From contig NC_066852.1 of assembly GCF_001640805.2 (NCBI RefSeq), forward strand, positions 8,974,194-9,038,193: a DNA stretch of 64,000 nucleotides, read 5' to 3'. Below the pieces are notes generated by a model. That model saw only the letters and a program-made list of their open reading frames with translations. It made no database searches and was not told the DNA's origin. A program made the position numbers and the translations under genes. Below, one piece after another: positions 51,611 through 64,000 of this stretch. The stretch comes from Lates calcarifer. Taxonomy: Eukaryota; Chordata; Actinopteri; Centropomidae. The stretch's first letter is position 1, and every line of letters starts with the position of its first letter.

Positions 51611-53276
51611 CGACTGTGTATCAAAAGGGCTTGTGTCAAATGTGAATTAAATGGCAGATTCTCTGTTTCATTCTGTAGAGTGTGTACTCAGCTGCTTTAC
51701 ATTGACAACCTGACTCTGAAGCTCAGGTTCTCCATCTTTGCCTCAGGTCACTGCCTTTCTCTTCTTTCCTTTTTCTTTATTTAACCATGTGAAAGTCTCA
51801 CTAAGATTAAAGTCTTTTTCAAGTGATAACTGACCAAGAAGGCAGCATAAAACATTGTTATAGAGTAGGAGGAAATACAAATAACCTCCTGTGTGGCAGA
51901 GGCGACTGTGACATGATACAAAAGAAAATAAACAGTTTCCTGTTAAGATGCATATACTGGCATTTGAATTTTTTTTAAACTATTCACAGATAAACCATAA
52001 AGAGGAAAAAGCATTAACTAGGAGCACAATTTTCCAGATTCTTTAAATCTGACTTGATTTGAGTGAACACCAATTTCCTTTGATACACTATTCCAGGTGG
52101 AGAGGGCAGTGTAATGTAATACAATTTCAGGCTATATACTTAATATGTTACAGCAAGAGATCCTCTTTCTATAAGATACCTGGTTGTCTGTGGTTGTCAG
52201 TTTTTTATGTTCTGTTCTGATGTGTGATGGTAAGAAACGCATTACATGGTCAGCTCAAGATCACTGCCACTTGACAGCCACACACAACAATGAGCTGCTT
52301 TGTGTGAAACAGAGTCACTCTTTGAGTAAGAGAGAGAGAGAGAGAGAGTGTGACTGGTTCAGATGTCATGTTTTAAGCTACTCCAGTCTTCTGTTCCCGT
52401 GGCAACTTGCTCTGCCCCCCTTGTCTACGCAGACACACATTTTTGAACTACATAAAAGAGACACACAAACATGAGAATGTGTGTATGTGTAGCAACTGTG
52501 GAGAGGTGGCTGGACCAAGTTGATACATAATGTGAGAACCATACTGGACAGACAAGGCTCTTTTCTGCTACGTGCACCACCAGTCACCGTCACACTATTA
52601 CATTCTTAGCTTTCAGGAGAATATCTACATTAAAACCCTGATATGGCCGCATCTTCAAAATACCTACATACCTAGAAATACAGAAACTAGATTACATTAC
52701 AACTCCATCCAGTTAGAAAGACAGATTTTGTCATTATGCTATTAAGAATTTCAGTCTGCTTTATTGATTTTCAAATTATCACTCTGTCGGTTTTAATGGG
52801 CACATTAGCTCATTTAGCACATTAGCTCTCCTGTTGCTCCCCGTTCCAAGAAACAGAGCTGACAGCATCACCACACAGCACCCTTCCTTTTCATCAGACT
52901 CAGCTATCGCTGTGTTTATGAACGCATGTGCTACAGACGAGGGCAATCAGAGAGGAGCATCATGCCAGCAGCAACAAAGCCTGATATGAAACCCTCCCCT
53001 CACACCCCTGTCAAGTCCACTCCTCCCCCCCTTCATCCTCCTCTAACCAGCATGGGGGAGGAAAGACAGGAGGGGTTGAGAGGCAGAAAAACTTCAATTA
53101 GGACACAAAGGCTGACAGGGGGAACCCCATCACCGCTCCCTCCTCCACAGGCAGAGCACCAGGCCCAGAGCACCGCTCTTTGTCTGGCTCCAGAGTGCTT
53201 ATGTGCCAGCTGGAGGAAACATGCACATTCAACGACAAGGCACCCAGAGAGCTCATCCTGCCAGAGGTCATATCTG

Positions 53277-53278
<2 letters not shown>

Positions 53279-53326
<48 letters not shown>

Positions 53327-53368
53327 CGAGTGTGTGTGTGTGGGTGTGGATGTGAGTGTGTGTGTGTC
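53279..53368. repeat. (TG)n microsatellite
   Basis: Pure TG from 53279 to 53323, then interrupted TG/GTGGG units to about 53368. Confidence 0.97.
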
Positions 53369-53490
53369 AAGGCATTTAATGTGAACCTCCATGAGTTAAT
53401 GTTTGTCAGGGATATTAATGAATATAAATGTGTCATTATGAGGGAGGAAAATCACACTGGTATGACAGAAACATGAGTGAACTGAAGTGA

Positions 53491-53512
53491 ACACACACAC
53501 ACACACACACAC
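53491..53512. repeat. (AC)n microsatellite
   Basis: About 11 AC units. Confidence 0.95.
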
Positions 53513-53642
53513 CACAGGTTCATGTAAAGGCAAAGCCAAGCAGGCAGAGGGGAAAACAGGGTTAGTGAGTGGCAATTCATCAAAAATAGATTTATGTACT
53601 GTACAGTCTTACACATCCTTTGTTTTAAATCTGGGACAATAG

Positions 53643-53644
<2 letters not shown>

Positions 53645-53706
<62 letters not shown>
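53645..53706. repeat. Compound (TC)n(AC)n microsatellite
   Basis: 22 TC units (53645-53688) pass directly into 9 AC units. Confidence 0.98.
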
Positions 53707-54981
53707 TTCTATTCATGTGTGCAATTCTGTGTGTGCATGTACCTTTCTTTATGTTTTTGAGAGCAAAGCTGCCCACCTCCCCCTCCTAAATGCCTCATAA
53801 TTCAAGGGGCAGAGCCAAACAAAGAAAACATGTGTGCCATGCTCACACACACATACACACAAACAAACACACACAAAATATATGCAAACACACCACACTG
53901 CCTGTTCCTGGAGCGTCACAAACCTACATTTATTAAATATTAATAGACAGTCAAGCTGTGTAGTAAAAAGGGCCATTATTAATTGTCTCTACAACATTCT
54001 GATATACGCACACGCACACACACACACACTCATACATAGTTGGTTCAGGTACTATACGAGCAGGTGAAGTATCAGGCTGGTTGCAGATTATGAGGGAAGC
54101 TGTCTGGTTCTTTGTCACTCAACAACAAAGCTCGGCACATCAGTAATGGTTCAATCTCCATAAAGGTCAACATTCAGCAACAGCCGCCCGCTCTGTGTGT
54201 GTCTGTTGGCATAAAGGCCGAGCAGGTGGATTGAGTGGATGGATAAGATCTAGACTTCAGGCTATTTTCATTTAAAATGTCTCATATCGCAATTGGTTTT
54301 TCCCAGAAAAGAAGGTGTATTGTATCGCGTCCCCTTGGCAGTTCAAAATCCACTCACACAGTCCACTCCAAATCCACAAAATGCGTGTAACTAATGTGGG
54401 TACAAAAAACAAAAAGACAATTCATAATTTCCCAGTACAGAGACCAAGAAATACGGCTTGTAACACAAAAAAGCTAGAAAATCAATGCTGCCTTTGATCA
54501 TGCATGTCATGCCACTGTGAGCAAATACCACGTGAACAAAGGACAGCACTGGATCATTGTGCTGCACGATGCTCAAAGGCATGTTTAGGCTTCACAAAGT
54601 CGAATTTGAGTTCGAGGTCTTCACTCCCACAGGAAATTGGATTATTCACATCACTTCTCTATTGAAACACTGTTTAATAACCCATCTTGTGAGGGTATAA
54701 TAAAGACACTTTATTCTATACATTTAAAAACAACTGCTTCAACTTGTGGGTGTCAAAACTAAAAGTGGATAAAAACACTGTGTCCATTTCTCTATGTTTA
54801 TACATTAGACTTCAGTGCATCAGACTTCAGAGCAATTTGTTTAGTGTTTACTTTGTACAGAGCAAAATAATTACTCACTCAGAATATAGAATATATCCTG
54901 AACATATATAGATTCATTTTTTTATTTTTTAAGATTTACTGTCATATAGTTTAGAGGGAGACTGGGTGGTCACCAGCAGAC

Positions 54982-54984
<3 letters not shown>

Positions 54985-55021
<37 letters not shown>

Positions 55022-55102
55022 GTGTGTGTGTGCGTGTGTGTGCATGGGTGTGTGTGTGTGTGTGCGTGTGTGTGCATGGGTGTGTGTGTGTGTGTGTGTG
55101 TT
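54985..55102. repeat. (TG)n tract with higher-order repeat
   Basis: About 118 bp of TG. Inside it a unit with the marker order gcgtgtgtgtgcatggg occurs twice (about 55032-55048 and 55064-55081), so part of the tract has been duplicated as a larger block. Confidence 0.95.
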
Positions 55103-55959
55103 GGTGATCAGACAGCACACCATCCCACAAGCCAATCAAACTGCCACCCACCACTCTCCCACTCTCTGTTCTACCCAGATACCCCTGCCCCACCTCTCTC
55201 CACCAGCCTCCCCAACATTCTGACCCCAACCACACGCCTGGTGCATGATTGGTGGGGTGGTCTGTTGATATACACAAATTTTCCAGTCACCACCCCATTA
55301 CCTCTCTTAGGGGTAGTGTATGAGTGTGTGTGCAGTGCCACCCTCTGCCCCCCTTGGTTTGGCACTAGAATACTAACGAGAGCAAAGTAAACCGGAAATA
55401 TTAAAAGCCTGATCTGCCCCCCTCAAACAATCTGCTCCTGCACAACCACCCCCACACTTCAAATGTTTTAGTTAGAGTGTGTTTTTGTACATGGGGGGTG
55501 CACACACAGGAAGTAGACTTCTATGTTTCCATATGAGTGGCTTCAGAAAAGCCTAATGAAGCACTGGAGCGAACAGAGAATCCACAAATATACGAATAAT
55601 TCAGGCTAACTGAAATCATTCCTGACAAAGAGAGAGGATGGATGTGGTCATCATCAAACTGAAAAATTAAACATCTGCTGCTGTTGTGACTCAATTAGAT
55701 GAGTCTTTTTTACTGTAAATTTTGAAGGTAGTGAGACACATTAAAGTCACACTGGCCTCCAGAAAATGGAAAATAACCAATAAATATGAAAATCTTTTCC
55801 CACACATTTAGAATAATAAATGAGTGTGGCATATTTGCAAAAGTTAATTTTTAAACTGAACTACAATATTTCAGTATTGACAATATTTTGTCATTATTAA
55901 AGACAGAAATTAAAATGAAAATGCAGCTGTACACAGCAACAGTACAGTCTATAGTTGGT

Positions 55960-56365
55960 GCCCAAGATCAGTGCCAACCATAATTTATAAATCAGCCAGG
56001 CTGATACAAAGTATGTGCCAACATTATTTTGTTGCAGATATATTAGTGTTAGTGTATGTTAGCCTATAAGTAACAAGAAACTGCAGGAGAGAAATGCCTG
56101 TGGTTTGAGTTCATTTAAAAACAGTGTCTCAACAACTCAACAGTTGATTTTTACACTGTAAAATGTCACACTTGGTATATATGATGCACTAAAAACCCCA
56201 AAACATACCTATGTGATGCATATAAAGACTGTTTGTTTGTATATGTTATGTTTAAATGTAAAAAATAATAAGTAAAAAAACAGTATCAGCTGATATATCA
56301 CTATCAGACTTTTTTGTAACTCCCAAATATTGATATCAGTATCGCTCTCTAGAACACACAGCAAC
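55960..56365. repeat. Degenerate dispersed repeat (family D)
   Basis: Starts near gtgccaaccataatttataa then atcagccaggctgatac, and ends with agctgatatatcactatcag, gatatcagtatcg. This resembles a diverged copy of a fish repeat rich in (g/a)atatc(g/a)g motifs. Borders are approximate. Confidence 0.4.
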
Positions 56366-56955
56366 AAATCATTTTTTTAAATTCAGGCTCAAGTTCCTGT
56401 CTAACAGTGCATCATGAATGTGGTGTTTGAATTGTCACTTGCACCTGTGTGAGATTGAGGAACTCTCCCAAGTGTGAACACACTCCTTGAAGATGGATGG
56501 CAATATTCTCTATCTATATATTTCTCTGACACATTGCTTTGTTTTTTGGGGGGTGGGGGAGATGGCAGCAGGGACGAGCAATGACTATGCATTATTAAAA
56601 AGCCCTGAGTGCACCAGTGATGAATGTCTTCTTGTTAAATGGGGATGCCTGAAAACATCTGGGATGGGCTTTTTTTTTTCTTTTTATTGTTTGTTATTGT
56701 CTGCTCAAAGGGTGTCTTTTCTCAACATAAGTTATTTTTCTTTCCTTTGTGTTTGTCATAATCACTGTGTTTTCTCTCCATCAATTCAAGTTTTATGTGT
56801 GAAAAGACACCAAGAGCCATTCAATCAACAATTATTTCTACGGTGATTCTCTCACTCTTTCTCCCTCTAGTCATATGAGTGCATGTAAGTGTTATTACAA
56901 TAAGACTATTTGTTATATGACTTTAATTGTTAACAGTCCATGACAATTAACTCAC

Positions 56956-57130
56956 CAAGCTTTTTGTCTGAATTATGCGCCTGTGTCTGTGCATCACAGC
57001 ATGTGCTCTGGTAGGCAAGATCCCCGCTCACCTCATTTGCCCTGGATCTCTCCCCAAACTCCTTCACCGTCCAATTATGTGAATCGACCCTGTCTAGCTG
57101 TGTAGCCAAACAATTGTGACATATCTGCAT
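56956..57130 (-). other. Candidate upstream alternative first exon
   Basis: A minus-strand ORF from ATG 57130 (MQICHNCLATQLDRV...) runs 58 codons plus one base to a CTTG|GTGAGT donor in phase 1, compatible with exon 2. A second donor (GAG|GTGAGC near 57031, phase 0) would be compatible with exon 3. The residue mix is protein-like rather than low-complexity, but the start context is weak (C at -3) and no homology is known. Confidence 0.2.
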
Positions 57131-57279
57131 GTGTCTGCTGTTTCTATATTAAACCTGCTGCTGATTTCCAATAAGATGGAACTCCCTGAAATATAACAGT
57201 TAACCTGTTTGTGTCCAGGAGAAAGACAGAAGATGGGACAAAGAGACTGAGGAAAGAGTGTGTGTGCATGTGTATGCAC

Positions 57280-57312
<33 letters not shown>

Positions 57313-57319
57313 GGAGAGA

Positions 57320-57387
<68 letters not shown>
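57280..57387. repeat. Compound (GT)n(GA)n microsatellite
   Basis: About 12 GT units (57280-57304) followed by about 41 GA units with two GGGA interruptions; the longest purine tract in the window. Confidence 0.98.
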
Positions 57388-57395
<8 letters not shown>

Positions 57396-58369
57396 GGGAG
57401 CCATAGACAGAGAGAGTATTCATCCCATGCCAGCTGAATTCACTTTGATCTATTGAGGTCAATGTGGAAATCATCTGAATCATGCTGCGATTGGACAGAC
57501 ACCAGATAAGGGAAACTGCCCTCCACACACACACACAAATGTGCACACATTCTGTAAAACATCTCATGTTTTATTTATGCTGTTTGCTCATCATTAGTGT
57601 TTGTGTCCTGCATAGACAAGCTTCATTTTCTCTTTTTCAGAGCTACACACTTGCACTGGGAGCTTGTCTGGCATTTTGAAACATACCCAGAGAGGAGATC
57701 AGACTGCTCCTGTCTGCACACATGAATATGTGTGTATGTGTTGGTAAACTGAATCCAGCAGCACAGTGTCTGTCTGTGCTCATTAAACTGATTTCTGATC
57801 TGACTGATCTAGTCTAGCCTGCCCTGTAAATCACAAAGCCACCATCAGGTTAAGTGCTACAGTGACATATACATACAAACCATTAACAAAGTGGACAGGC
57901 AGCACAACAAAGGTGCCCTGTCTAAATAAAGAACTACTGCACTCTAGTGTTTCTATTCTGCCAACACAAGTTCATGGGCTCAAGATATCCTTTAACCATT
58001 ACTCCAACAAACTTTGACAGTGGTGTGATAAGTTTATTAAGTTTACCATGAAGCCAGCCTCACAAAACTCAAACTTGAAAGACAATGTAAGACCTTTGAA
58101 TTTTTTTTTAAAGAAGTGGGCTCACACTGACTCAGCTACTTCTTGCAACAAAAAGGGAACAGCATGCCCGTGTCAGACAAGTGGTATTCCCATTACCATA
58201 ACTATTAGTCAATTACCAGCCCATTAATGGGTGAACTAAAACTGTAGTCACTGGTAAGAAGTATCTTCAACTACTTAAATTTTCATTTACATTATTCTCA
58301 CAAGAAGCAGAATAACATAAGAATGGTCAAAAATCAAAGTAACAGAGGCTGAGGTATCCTGACTTTTAG

Positions 58370-58815
58370 GGCATTTTCATATTAGATACACTTGCTTTGC
58401 ATTGTGCCTTGAGTCCAACTGCCACCGCTCTCTGCTCCCCTGCCAGTCAGCTTTCAGACTAGTTTTGTTGTTCCATACCCAAGTACACTCGCGAATCTTC
58501 ACACTAAAGTAGGTGGTGGTATGCACCTTGTTGGTTTGCAATCTGCCCATAAATATAAAGAAGTGTACAATAAACTACACATTCTACATAACAGTTCGCC
58601 TGTGTTTTGGTGCAGTTGTTTTCACACCTGAATCAAACCATACCCCAGTACACATGAATCATACTCGAGACTAGACACCTTTTCAAGTGGACATTGGCAC
58701 AGATCAACAAACCATGTCTGGGTACAATACAAAGTGTTCACACTAATCAAATGAACTGGAGTTTTGGGTCAGGAATACTCAGATCCAGGCCTGGGTCCAT
58801 AATATGAAAACCACC
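58370..58815. mobile_element. Putative MITE
   Basis: Bounded by inverted ttttcatatta at the left (about 58373-58384) and its complement taatatgaaaa at the right (about 58800-58811). The inside contains gttttcacacctgaatc, gtgttcacactaatc and related ttcacact strings, which recall the interior of small non-autonomous fish DNA elements. No clear target duplication and no coding capacity. Confidence 0.4.
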
Positions 58816-59301
58816 TTATTCTCTTGTATGGATCAAAAATTTTAAAAAAGTATTTTGCACAAGATTATGAAAACATCTTCACACAGTAGCCTTGTATAAT
58901 GTCTTTACATGATTTTTCTTTACATATGATAAATGAACATGAGACAGCATGATGATATAGGTGTGCTATTCAATGTTGAATGTTATATGAGTTATCATTT
59001 TTCATCCACACGTGGAATTCACTCAGTAGAATATGGAGGAATGTGATTTTTTTCCATTATGAAGTTATAATATGTATGTTATTATAACTTGTAACTTGTA
59101 TGTTAAAGTATTTTGTGGTATGTGTTGGTGTGTTCTTTCAAAGGGGGGTGTTCCATAGGTTTGGTATACTGTATGTGAGGCTGAGAGCTTCCAGACATTG
59201 GCTATAAATCTGTCGTAAGTCTTTCATTGTTGTTCAGGAGAATCTCCTCTCACACACTGCTTGTTTAAGTGAACATTCCACTATAATGTTCAGTTCATCC
59301 A

Positions 59302-59356
59302 CATTACTGTGAGTATTACCCAGCCCATCACAGGCTGGGTAATACTCACAATAATG
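59302..59356. repeat. 24-bp near-perfect hairpin with 7-nt loop
   Basis: Left arm 59302-59325 and right arm 59333-59356 are inverted copies with one mismatch; the inner 18 bp (tgtgagtattacccagcc) are perfect, and the loop is catcaca. Weaker matching (ttcagtt) continues outward to about 59290 and 59370. It may be the core of a foldback MITE or a source of hairpin RNA; there is no expression evidence. Confidence 0.85.
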
Positions 59357-62300
59357 AGTAAACTGAATTCCATTCCATCTCTCTTTAATAGAACACACAA
59401 ATGTAATGGAAATGATTATGGGGAATAAGTTCACCCGTACAGGATTACATGACTGTGAAGACTTGAATCATTACCAGCCTCTAATAGTTGAATATTTAAG
59501 GAAACTCAAATAAACATTCAAAACTGAACACAGATAAGCCAGAGCAAAACTGTCGTTGCTGCAGCAATCCACATGAGGGCGCTGTGTCAATCCCCTTAGT
59601 ATCCCATAATGCCTCTGAATCCCCTCCAGTTAAAGTGAGCTCTCACTAACATTATGTCACATTCAGCTTGCAGGACCTGTTTACCTGTGGGGCAGCTTCT
59701 GCTCTGAAACTACGTGACAGTGACACAGTGGTATAGGGAAGGAAATACAAACCAGCGGCACTAAACAAAAACTAAACAAAATTCAAGACATTAAAACCTC
59801 AATAGAATTCCTATTCTGACATTTTTTTGCAAATACAAGGCTCCACCAAAGCTACTGATATGACGTGGCTTGATACTGGAGCTGCAGAGGGATTTGTTGG
59901 CCAGTTACCACACCTCCCGTGTCAGGTTAACGGTATCATCAGGACAGAATGCAGCGAGCACACTCACTGACACATGAGAGGTACACTCACCGCAAAACGA
60001 GTGAATGTGAACATTGTTGAGGCAGAAGATCTCTTCATTCATCCAGATTAGACTGTTTTCAGCTTGTTAATAAATATATGGACTGTCTCTGAACCAGAGG
60101 AAACTGTTAAAATCCACCTCAGCGTCACAGTCATTTGTCACACACTTTTCTTTACAGATGGTATAAGCATGTTGAAATACTTCTTAACATTATGGTTTTT
60201 AGCATTAATGTTGTGTGTTGTGTCTTGAGAACATTTCATGCTCTGGTTGCTGGCCTCTACAGAGGATGTTTAAACATCACATGATACCACCCTCCTCACC
60301 ACAACTCAATGGCAGTACAAACCAACAGGTGACTGCTATGAGTGGCTGTGACACAAAGGGGAACACAAACACAAAACATAAAAGCTATCAGATATCACAC
60401 TCTCTTCTATATGCTGAAATCATAGTAAAGCACTAAATATGATGAATTCAACGAGATGAAGGCAGTGAAAGCTGCACAATTAGTATGGCTTAAAATCAAA
60501 TCCTGTGAGCCAGCAGCATTGTGTTCCATTGCTCTTAGTTCATTTGCCAATAACTTGCGGCTAGAGAGCAATTATGAGAGTGAGCGAACGAATCATCAAC
60601 AAACAGCATCTGATCCTACAAGGAGTCCCTCAACACTGAGCAATCAGCTTGAACTACGTGCAAGACAGACACAACTTTCTACTTGAGTGATGTTACTTTA
60701 AGTATAATGCTATGCCTACACTTTTAACCCTAGACCTGCGGGCTCAGTGTAGCTAGTTCTTCACACAGAATGAAACTCAATACCTACATCAGGAGCTCCT
60801 GTGACCTGAAACCCAAACACTCCTTCCCTTTCTCACTGACTTAGTCAGATAACCAGTGGGCAAGCGTTCCTATCCTGACTGTCTTAATACAGACTGAACT
60901 ATTACATTATTACTGTGTTGAGACATAACTAGAGCACAAAGAAGTTTCTATTTTGCAATTCATGTAAAACTTCCAATTCATCTATCTGTTTATTTGTCCA
61001 TCTGCTTCCACCTAGCAATAAGAGGAAGTGAAAGGGATGAGCACAACAGAGGATGTACTCAGGATATTAACCAAACCACACTGTGACAGAGAACTGAGAA
61101 TGCCTTCAACTCATTAGCACAGGTGATTTTATCTCAACATATGGTTGTACAGAAATACAATGCTTCAGTGAAAGCCTATTTTTCATTAATTCCCCAGTGT
61201 GCAGCCGACAGAAATAGCTTTCTTGAGAAGGACACAGAAGGGAGGGTGTAACAAAGACTGGTGAGAAATGATGTCTTGTTGTGCTGAGAAAGAATACCTC
61301 TGTGTTCAGGGGTAAAAAGAAAGTGAGGTAATGAGAACATCTCCTGCTGTGACAGCTACGAAAGCTAAAAGCCTGTGCCAAGTCTCCTTAAGACATAACG
61401 GTCCACAACAGTCCATGAAAGAGTCCATTTTTTTTGCTCTGGTCTGAACATGGCTGCCATCTGACACAACAACACTGTCACAAGAGAACTTCACACACCA
61501 GCAGGGAGAAGACGGACCCGACATTCAGGAACAAAACAAGACAAAACAAGACCAAGAGTGCGATCACAACTTGTTTACTGTCATCCTACATGGTTTGAGT
61601 ATTTGGTGATGGTTAATGGACTTCATATCCAAAGACATTAACAAAAATGCATCAGACCCAATATGGTGTATCTTGCATCCTTGTTCTACATACATAGTAA
61701 ACAAATGACAAGAGTAGAATTAAGACCTCAAAGAGACAACAATTTCACAAGAGGTTGATTGTCTGGGACTCCCTACTAGTCAGTCAAAAATGAAGAGGCC
61801 TTTCAGATGAGAGGTGAAATGTCTTCAAGAAAACTCAAGTAAGTCCAGTTGTCTTTGTATAGCATTTAGAACCACAACCTGGGTGACTGAGCGTCTTCAC
61901 AGACAGACTGCTTCCTTTTTGTTACAATAAACTTTCTAAGCATTAGGAACTTGGTTATCAAATGTCAACTTCAGCTTTCTTATGCTCATGAAATAATATT
62001 AAACAGCTCAAAGAGGAACATATTTAAAAAAGCATTTTTGTCCAGATTATGTCCTCTCCCCAACCAGCCTGCATCAGCATCTGCTGACCATATGCCTCCC
62101 ACTAGCCAACTACTGCATTCAGCTTCTTTCTGCAAAATGTGACTGCCCTCCAAAAAAGCTACATATTACTGATAGTCAGTTTCAGGTCAAGGTCAGTCAA
62201 CTTTTCTATGTGCAAAATGTCTCTTGTTAACATCTGATACTCTTTGATTTCCTCCTCTTTCTGGTGTAAAACAAGTAATGACAAGTTTACCATAGCACTT

Positions 62301-63145
62301 TAGTAGTGATTGCACTCATTACCATTGCATTACACAGCTCTCATGCCTTGTTAATGAGCTGAATTAGGTTTTTGGCTCATACTTTCAAAACTGAAATTGA
62401 ATGAGTTAGGGCATGACTGAAACATTGATAAAATATTCTGAATACTGCAGTGTCTTAATTTGCATTTCAGACAATCCAACTAATTTGACTTTCACCTTAT
62501 CAGGTACATGAATACGTACATAATGTGAAACAATTTAAGGTATTAAACTCCATTCATCATTATAAAATTGTTATATATTATATATATGTAATTTTTCTTA
62601 TTTTCATTATAACAAAGTTTAATAGTTAATTTTCTATTTCATATTTGATTTTTTTATTTTAAAGGCTTGTTTTTATTCCATAATGGATTTTTTTTTGCCA
62701 ATAATAGTTTTAATTTGTGTCCCTTTTTATTTCATACAGTATTTCTTTATGACAGCATGTACCATGTATATTTACAGCAGCAGTTTCTGGTTGGTTAATT
62801 CTGAAGTGATGCTTTAACTAACAGGAGCAAACTGGCTAAATCTAGTAACAGTTATTAAGCTTGTTAGCTGAGGAGCCAGGAGACATGATTGGTTGAAAGG
62901 TGAGAGGGTGGTGACATCACCACTGTCATGTAAAGTAACATTATGAAATAAAATGGATCATTATGAAAACTGACAAAAATATAAAAACAATATTCCTTAA
63001 AAATGAATAACTACTTCATAATGTCATTTGTATTTACTAAATATTTAGACCTAAACCTTTAACCAATAACCTCAAACGTTTTTTAGGGGGTAGGTGTCAA
63101 AATTATTGGGGGGGGGTATTGATGTGGCCATGCACACGAGAAGGA

Positions 63146-63160
63146 TGCATATGCATATGC

Positions 63161-63161
<1 letters not shown>
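63146..63161. repeat. 16-bp perfect palindrome
   Basis: tgcatatgcatatgca is self-complementary and contains overlapping ATGCATAT octamer-like sites; it abuts a (CA)n tract. Confidence 0.85.

Positions 63162-63163
<2 letters not shown>

Positions 63164-63192
<29 letters not shown>
63164..63192. repeat. (CA)n microsatellite
   Basis: About 14 CA units; a G9 run lies nearby at about 63107-63115. Confidence 0.95.
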
Positions 63193-63193
<1 letters not shown>

Positions 63194-64000
63194 TCACCCA
63201 CCTACCCTTACCACACAGACATCACGGTGGTCGTCTCCATGGCAGCCATAGCATTCAGCCGATTAGACGTGGCTTGGTGTTTTCTTTAATTTCAGACTGA
63301 GAGGAAGTTTTTTTCTAAATGTCAATAATACAAAAGGAGTTGAGCTGTATGTACATGTCTACACACAAGCTGCATCTATTTTATGTCTACATAATTAATA
63401 AACATCCGATTGAAAAGCCTAAATGATCCGGCCTTGCTTGCTTGAGCTCAGGTCACACAGTTTTCATCATAAACATGTAGCTCAGACTGCTTTTCCAGAA
63501 AGACAACTGAGGTCGACTGCAAACTACCAACAAATATTATATAATATAACCAATAAATATTAGACACATTTTTAGCACCCACAATATTGAGTGCTCTGCT
63601 CAGAATCATAGTGTCCTGAGGGGAAAAATCTCAACTGGAAACCTTTTAGAGGAAACAGGATGAAGTGAGTCTCTTCCTCTGAGTTTAAAAGCCAGGAGGG
63701 AGTAGTGGTGGGGTTATTTTAGTTAAATGTAACCAGTATTTTCCATGTTCTTTCCATTTTCGCCTGGTAGCTAATGTGATTTTTCTTTCATTTCTGTTGA
63801 TTTACAATCAGCAACAGGGAGAGAATTTATTGACGTCACTTTAATGTAGGACACAAAGGTGGTTTGTTCATTTAGCAGGGCTGTATGAATCAGTTAACTG
63901 ACAGGAAAACCACCACTCTCAAACGCCCCTTTATGTTGCAGCTGCTCATCTCAACTTGATTTGAACTGAGAGACTTTCACATAAGGAAATGAGTTTACAT

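Larger units (their letters stand above)
51133..64000. other. Upstream flank of abr, no gene recognised
   Basis: About 12.9 kb upstream of exon 1a. It contains many microsatellites (53279-53706, 54985-55102, 57280-57387, 63164-63192), a degenerate repeat (about 55960-56365), a MITE-like element (58370-58815), a hairpin (59302-59356) and AT-rich DNA (62480-62720). In mammals the neighbour on this side of ABR is BHLHA9; no bHLH-type ORF is visible here. Confidence 0.7.

Noticed and set aside
52926..53476. Overlapping ORFs of 98-152 codons on both strands
   Set aside because: Created by the (TG)n tract, which is open in several frames; no recognisable protein.
57094..57567. 157-codon minus-strand ORF
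   Set aside because: Mostly the translation of the GT/GA microsatellite (LSLSLS and THTHTH runs).
59960..60010. Good donor (GCG|GTGAGTGT) after a short ATG frame MFTFTRFA on the minus strand
   Set aside because: Phase 0 does not fit exon 2 and the frame is only eight codons; chance is the simpler explanation.
1..64000. CRISPR arrays, operons, bacterial promoters or ribosome binding sites
   Set aside because: The window is vertebrate intronic and flanking DNA; the repeats present are microsatellites and transposons.

Overview
The window reads as vertebrate, almost certainly teleost, nuclear DNA. It is AT-rich and intron-dominated, packed with CA/TG, TC and GA microsatellites, and carries decayed Tc1/mariner, hAT-like and LINE fragments of the kinds common in ray-finned fish. 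There is no prokaryotic-style gene packing, and no tRNA or rRNA gene was recognised.

The one gene I can support is the 5' half of abr (active BCR-related; a RhoGEF/RacGAP protein), transcribed on the minus strand. Six coding exons were rebuilt by hand from splice sites and reading phase: exon 1a (51072-51132, MEPLS... start), exon 2 (23459-23640), exon 3 (14810-14908), exon 4 (11107-11292), exon 5 (5958-6065) and exon 6 (4298-4358). They join in one frame for 232 codons plus one base, covering the N-terminal tail and the first part of the DH (Dbl homology, RhoGEF) domain. The rest of DH, then PH, C2 and RhoGAP, must lie beyond position 1. A second, acidic first exon (1b, 19562-19684, MEEEEEE...) sits inside intron 2 and splices in frame to exon 3. 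The locus therefore has at least two N-termini on a shared catalytic body.

Layout, in window order: 1-4297 intron 6 (partial); 4359-5957 intron 5; 6066-11106 intron 4; 11293-14809 intron 3, holding a 1.5-kb Tc1 element with both terminal repeats; 14909-23458 intron 2, holding a LINE 3' end, an internally deleted Tc element and exon 1b; 23641-51071 intron 1 (27 kb), holding repeats and three weak candidate extra exons or promoters; 51133-64000 upstream flank, microsatellite-rich, with a GA/TC/TG-rich proximal promoter zone, a 24-bp hairpin and MITE-like repeats but no gene I could recognise.

The most useful leads are the alternative first exon 1b, a candidate 39-nt frame-preserving cassette exon (41054-41092), three further minus-strand ORFs that end at donor sites in the phase exon 2 requires (29482, 42360, 56956), and an intergenic near-perfect hairpin (59302-59356). 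The candidate exons are inferences from splice signals and phase only, and a share of such coincidences is expected by chance.
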